A stretch of 64,000 nucleotides of DNA from JACPVF01 sp964502095. Its GTDB lineage: Bacteria; Chloroflexota; Anaerolineae; Anaerolineales; Villigracilaceae. Position numbers and translations under genes: made by a program. The notes under the pieces were generated by a model that worked only from the letters and a program-made list of their open reading frames with translations, was not told the DNA's origin and did not search any database. How positions within the stretch are numbered: position 1 is the stretch's first letter; the number at the start of each line of letters is the position of its first letter. The DNA lies in NCBI GenBank assembly GCA_964502095.1, contig CAZCUF010000009.1, positions 1 to 64,000 on the forward strand, read 5' to 3'. Below, in pieces: positions 61,099 to 64,000 of the stretch.

Positions 61099-62007
61099 CT
61101 ATTCCGCCTTCTTGATGGCGTGTCCGCCAAATTGATTGCGCAACGCGGCCAGCATGCGCGCCGTGAAATTTTCCCGGTCGCGGCTGGCAAAACGCATTTG
61201 CAGAGCCAGTGTGATGACCGGGGCGGGAACATCCAGATCGATGGATTCGAAAACGGTCCAACGGCCCTCGCCCGAATCAGCCACCCAGGGTTGAATCTCC
61301 GAAAGATCGGAATCTTCGTCGAGCGCGCGGGCGGCCAAATCCAATAACCATGAGCGCACCACACTGCCGTCCTGCCAGATATGCGAGACCTGCGCCAGAT
61401 TCAACTCGAATTCCTTCTTCGATTTCAAAATGCTGAACCCCTCCGCAAAAGATTGCATCATGCCGTATTCGATTCCGTTATGCACCATCTTGACGTAATG
61501 CCCCGCGCCATGCGGACCGACTCGCCCCCAGCCCTTGTCAGTGCCGGGCGCCAGAGTCTCAAAGATGGGGCGCAGTTTTTCCACGACCTCGGGCTTGCCT
61601 CCGATCATCAGGCTGTATCCTTCCGTGATGCCCCATACGCCGCCGCTGGTTCCCGAATCGACAAACTCGATTCCTTTGGCTTCCAACAGTTCTGCATGGC
61701 GAAGGGTATCTTTGTAGTTGGTGTTTCCGCCATCGACGACGATATCGCCCTTTTGCAATAAATTGGATAATTTCTCGATCGTATCATCCGTGACCTTGCC
61801 GGCGGGCACCATGATCCAAACGACGCGCGGCGCCTTGAGTTTACCCACCGCCTCTTCGAGCGAATGCGCGCCCTCCGCGCCGTTTCGAATCGCTTCTTCG
61901 ACCGTGGCAGGCGTACGCGCAAAACCGATCACGCGATGCCCGCCGCGTACCAGGCGCGTTGTCATATTCATTCCCATTTTGCCCAGCCCTACTAATGCAA
62001 GTTCCAT
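61099..62007 (-). CDS. 6-phosphogluconate dehydrogenase, decarboxylating (short form)
   Basis: About 302 residues, the short form (GntZ/YqeC type), where the usual enzyme is about 470. N-terminal Rossmann GLGKMGMNMTTRLVRGGH, VVDGGNTNYKDT, SGTSGGVWG and catalytic HYVKMVHNGIEYG are all present. It produces ribulose 5-phosphate and CO2. The cofactor (NAD versus NADP) is not certain. I start at 62007 (MELALVGLGKMG); the frame is open to 62085. It is preceded by AAAGGAGATC. Confidence 0.93.
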   Translation of the reverse strand: MELALVGLGKMGMNMTTRLVRGGHRVIGFARTPATVEEAIRNGAEGAHSLEEAVGKLKAPRVVWIMVPAGKVTDDTIEKLSNLLQKGDIVVDGGNTNYKDTLRHAELLEAKGIEFVDSGTSGGVWGITEGYSLMIGGKPEVVEKLRPIFETLAPGTDKGWGRVGPHGAGHYVKMVHNGIEYGMMQSFAEGFSILKSKKEFELNLAQVSHIWQDGSVVRSWLLDLAARALDEDSDLSEIQPWVADSGEGRWTVFESIDLDVPAPVITLALQMRFASRDRENFTARMLAALRNQFGGHAIKKAE

Positions 62008-62130
62008 GAAAAGATCTCCTTTTGTGATTTTATTGCTTTCCCGCGGGGATAGAATCGGGGCGGCAATGATTGCCTCGTTACTCAAAGTTCCGATGAATGA
62101 AAGTGGAAAAGCCCAGCGCCGATCGTCGGA

Positions 62131-63252
62131 CTAACGGCGGCCAAATTCATTCAAGGTGTGGATCATGCTGATGACATCGTCCCGCCCCAGAATGCCTTGT
62201 ATCTGGCCGTTATCCATTACCGGCAATTGGTTCACGCCATCGCGGTCCATCTCGCCCAGAGCCTGCATCAATTCCTCGCTGGGGCGGATCCACTTCATTT
62301 CCTGCGCGGGGATCATCGCCTGCGCGGCTGTTTTTGAAGACCACTCCGTTTTCGGCACAGATTGGATGCGGTGCGTTGTTAATAGTCCGGCGATTTGATC
62401 GTTTTGCTTGACGATCACGCTCCGCCGCGCGCCGCCTAAAATATGTTCGTTCACTATTTGTTCCAGCGATATATTGGAATCGACGGAGGCAAAGTCGCGG
62501 CGCATGGCATCCGACACGCGGTGACCGGCCAGTAAATCCTGAATGTTCTGTTGTTGAAGTTGCGCCGAGGCGGCGGATTCCAGGAACCAGCCGATGAAGG
62601 CGATCCACAATCCGTTTGCGAAATCTCCGGTGAACAACTGCCACACGCCCACCAGAATAAAAATATAGGCGATGAAACGCCCGACGTTGGCGGCAATTAC
62701 AGTAGCTTTGCGCAGGCTGTTTGTCACGCCCCAAACAATGGCGCGAAAGACGCGTCCGCCGTCGAGTGGAAAGCCGGGGATCAGGTTGAAGAGCGCCAGC
62801 GCGCCGTTGATATAAGACAGATATTCAGCCAGGGCGAGGATCGGCGAAAGCGCGCCGACGAACGGCCTGAGCAGGCCAAAAAAGATGGCCAGCAAAAAAC
62901 TGACGATTGGCCCGGCAATGGCGATCCAGAATTCGGCCGCGGCGCTGGGCGGTTCCGCGCCGATTTGTGCCACGCCGCCGAAGATGAACAATGTGATACT
63001 GCGTACGGGGATTTTATAGCGCAAGGCAATGAACGAGTGGCCGAGTTCGTGAAGTAGGACGCTCCCGAATAACAAGATGGCGGTGACCGCGCCCATGATC
63101 CAATATTCGGTGGTGGACCAGGTCTTAAATTCGGATGGGTAGTAACTGGCCGCCAGGGACCAGGTCATCAGGGCGAAGATCAGAAACCACGAATAATCCA
63201 GCCCGATGGGGATGCCCATGATGCGGCCAAGAGGAATTGTATTTTTGTTCAT
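62131..63252 (-). CDS. Site-2 protease family (M50) with CBS domains
   Basis: 373 residues. Several membrane helices with the metal motif LLHELGHSFIALRYK in the second and LIPGFPLDGGRV in the fourth, as in S2P/SpoIVFB-type intramembrane proteases. A cytoplasmic C-terminal half has two CBS motifs (DAMRRDFASVDSNISLEQ; and QAMIPAQEMKWIRPSEELMQ to GRDDVISMIH). CBS domains often bind adenosyl ligands, so activity could respond to energy state. It sits between pgl and gnd. Target unknown. Confidence 0.93.
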   Translation of the reverse strand: MNKNTIPLGRIMGIPIGLDYSWFLIFALMTWSLAASYYPSEFKTWSTTEYWIMGAVTAILLFGSVLLHELGHSFIALRYKIPVRSITLFIFGGVAQIGAEPPSAAAEFWIAIAGPIVSFLLAIFFGLLRPFVGALSPILALAEYLSYINGALALFNLIPGFPLDGGRVFRAIVWGVTNSLRKATVIAANVGRFIAYIFILVGVWQLFTGDFANGLWIAFIGWFLESAASAQLQQQNIQDLLAGHRVSDAMRRDFASVDSNISLEQIVNEHILGGARRSVIVKQNDQIAGLLTTHRIQSVPKTEWSSKTAAQAMIPAQEMKWIRPSEELMQALGEMDRDGVNQLPVMDNGQIQGILGRDDVISMIHTLNEFGRR

Positions 63253-63297
63253 AAGAATCTCTCTCTATGTTCATTACTTTGACGGCAGTCGGCGCGG

Positions 63298-64000
63298 TTA
63301 TCTTTCCTGAGGCAAATTGCCCGCCGCGGCCTGGTCGATCATCCAAACAACCTGTCCATTGATAGGCCGGATTCTCTGGGCCGGATATAGCGAGGGATTA
63401 TATTTTCCTTTTAGAACCTGGGCCAGCGTACTTGCTTTGGCCGCGCCTGCGGCGAGAAACACAATTTGCCGCGCCGCGTTGAAGACCATGGGAGTCAGTG
63501 TAACGCGGTTGGCGGGGCGTCCCTGATAATGGGCGGTCACTGCCAAAGTGGGCGTTGAAGCCTCCACCGGCGAGCCGGGGAACAAGGAGGCGGTGTGACC
63601 GTCTTCGCCCATGCCGAGCAGAACGAGATCGAAGCGCGGAAAGGGGAGGTCGCCTTCGGCGAAGCGGCTGAGGCGGCGCGCGTACTCCTCGGCGGCCGCG
63701 GCAGGTTCGAGGTCCGACGCGACGCGGTGCACGTTCTCATCAGGAATCGCAACCGAGTCGAGAAATGCCTGCCTGGCCTGTCCGTAGCTATTTTCTGGAT
63801 CGTCGGGAGGCACACAGCGTTCATCGCCCCAAAAAATATGCGTACGCGGCCAGTTGATTTTGCTCCGGCCGGGTTCGCGCGCCAGCAAGCGGTATAAATT
63901 CATCGGAGTACTGCCGCCGCTTAACGCGGTTAGAAAACGGCCGCGTTCTTGAACGGCGCGCCGCGCGGATTCGACGAACAGATCCGCCGCGGCTGTACTT
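63298..64000 (-). CDS. pgl: 6-phosphogluconolactonase, 5' end beyond the window
   Basis: The frame is open to the window edge at 64000, so the N-terminus is missing. Seen residues include TALSGGSTPMNLYRLLA, the phosphate-binding loop, FWGDERCVPPDDPENSYGQ and LVLLGMGEDGHTASLFPGSP. It hydrolyses 6-phosphogluconolactone to 6-phosphogluconate, between zwf and gnd in the pathway. An internal ATG at 63903 is inside the SGGSTP motif region, so it is not the true start. Confidence 0.95.
   Translation of the reverse strand, partial: STAAADLFVESARRAVQERGRFLTALSGGSTPMNLYRLLAREPGRSKINWPRTHIFWGDERCVPPDDPENSYGQARQAFLDSVAIPDENVHRVASDLEPAAAAEEYARRLSRFAEGDLPFPRFDLVLLGMGEDGHTASLFPGSPVEASTPTLAVTAHYQGRPANRVTLTPMVFNAARQIVFLAAGAAKASTLAQVLKGKYNPSLYPAQRIRPINGQVVWMIDQAAAGNLPQER

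Overview
The window reads as a bacterial chromosome segment, most likely from Chloroflexota (Anaerolineae-like). I base that on protein style: many small lipoproteins with Pro/Thr-rich linkers, TatA-NusB-Asp23 linkage, two M24 peptidases, a MacAB-type exporter, a DsbA-cyclophilin fusion lipoprotein, and a kinase with an extracytoplasmic domain. It is gene dense, mostly moderately GC-rich, and otherwise looks like core genome. No CRISPR array, rRNA operon or prophage was seen. There is one tRNA (Pro, CGG).

Layout. 0.1-2.4 kb: M24 peptidase and tsaD. 2.5-7.7 kb, minus strand, tightly packed: uvrC, a CheY-like regulator, a 46-residue membrane protein, prfA, prmC and the threonylcarbamoyl-AMP synthase. 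7.8-13.9 kb: Yip1-like protein, a Ser/Thr kinase with a sensor domain, CinA-like amidase, nucleoside phosphorylase-like protein, second M24 peptidase. 13.9-21.1 kb, minus strand: hexose phosphomutase, TatD, polyprenyl synthase, YceD, housekeeping sigma factor, then metG behind a leader region. 21.2-24.4 kb: cysteine desulfurase and mnmA (tRNA thiolation pair), then DedA. 24.5-31.4 kb: penicillin acylase, GT-C-like membrane protein, large TIM-barrel-like lipoprotein. 31.4-36.6 kb: tatC, tatA/B, nusB, Asp23, fabG, DUF1461 and spermidine-synthase-like proteins. 36.6-43.4 kb: PaiB, a putative beta-solenoid protein, L25, Nudix, TPR/zinc ribbon, TrmI, DsbA-cyclophilin fusion, HEXXH protein. 43.9-47.8 kb: MacA/MacB-type exporter and an SH3 lipoprotein. 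47.8-50.7 kb: an AT-rich accessory island with three unknown exported proteins and an IS630 transposase relic. 50.8-55.2 kb: carboxypeptidase Taq, lipoprotein, tRNA-Pro, aldo/keto reductase, rnc. 55.2-58.9 kb: smc. 58.9 kb to the end, minus strand: oxidative pentose phosphate genes pgl (cut by the window edge), gnd and zwf, with an M50 protease and a transglutaminase-like protein.

The most interesting find is upstream of metG. Between the sigma factor gene and metG lies a strong promoter, a 30-codon open frame with four Met codons within seven residues, an intrinsic terminator, and an 8-base segment inside the small frame that can pair with the left arm of that terminator. These are the parts of a ribosome-mediated transcription attenuator that would sense charged methionyl-tRNA and control methionyl-tRNA synthetase. 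This is inferred from sequence only. Several other genes have a -10 box only 7-10 bases before the start codon, which suggests leaderless transcripts in this organism.
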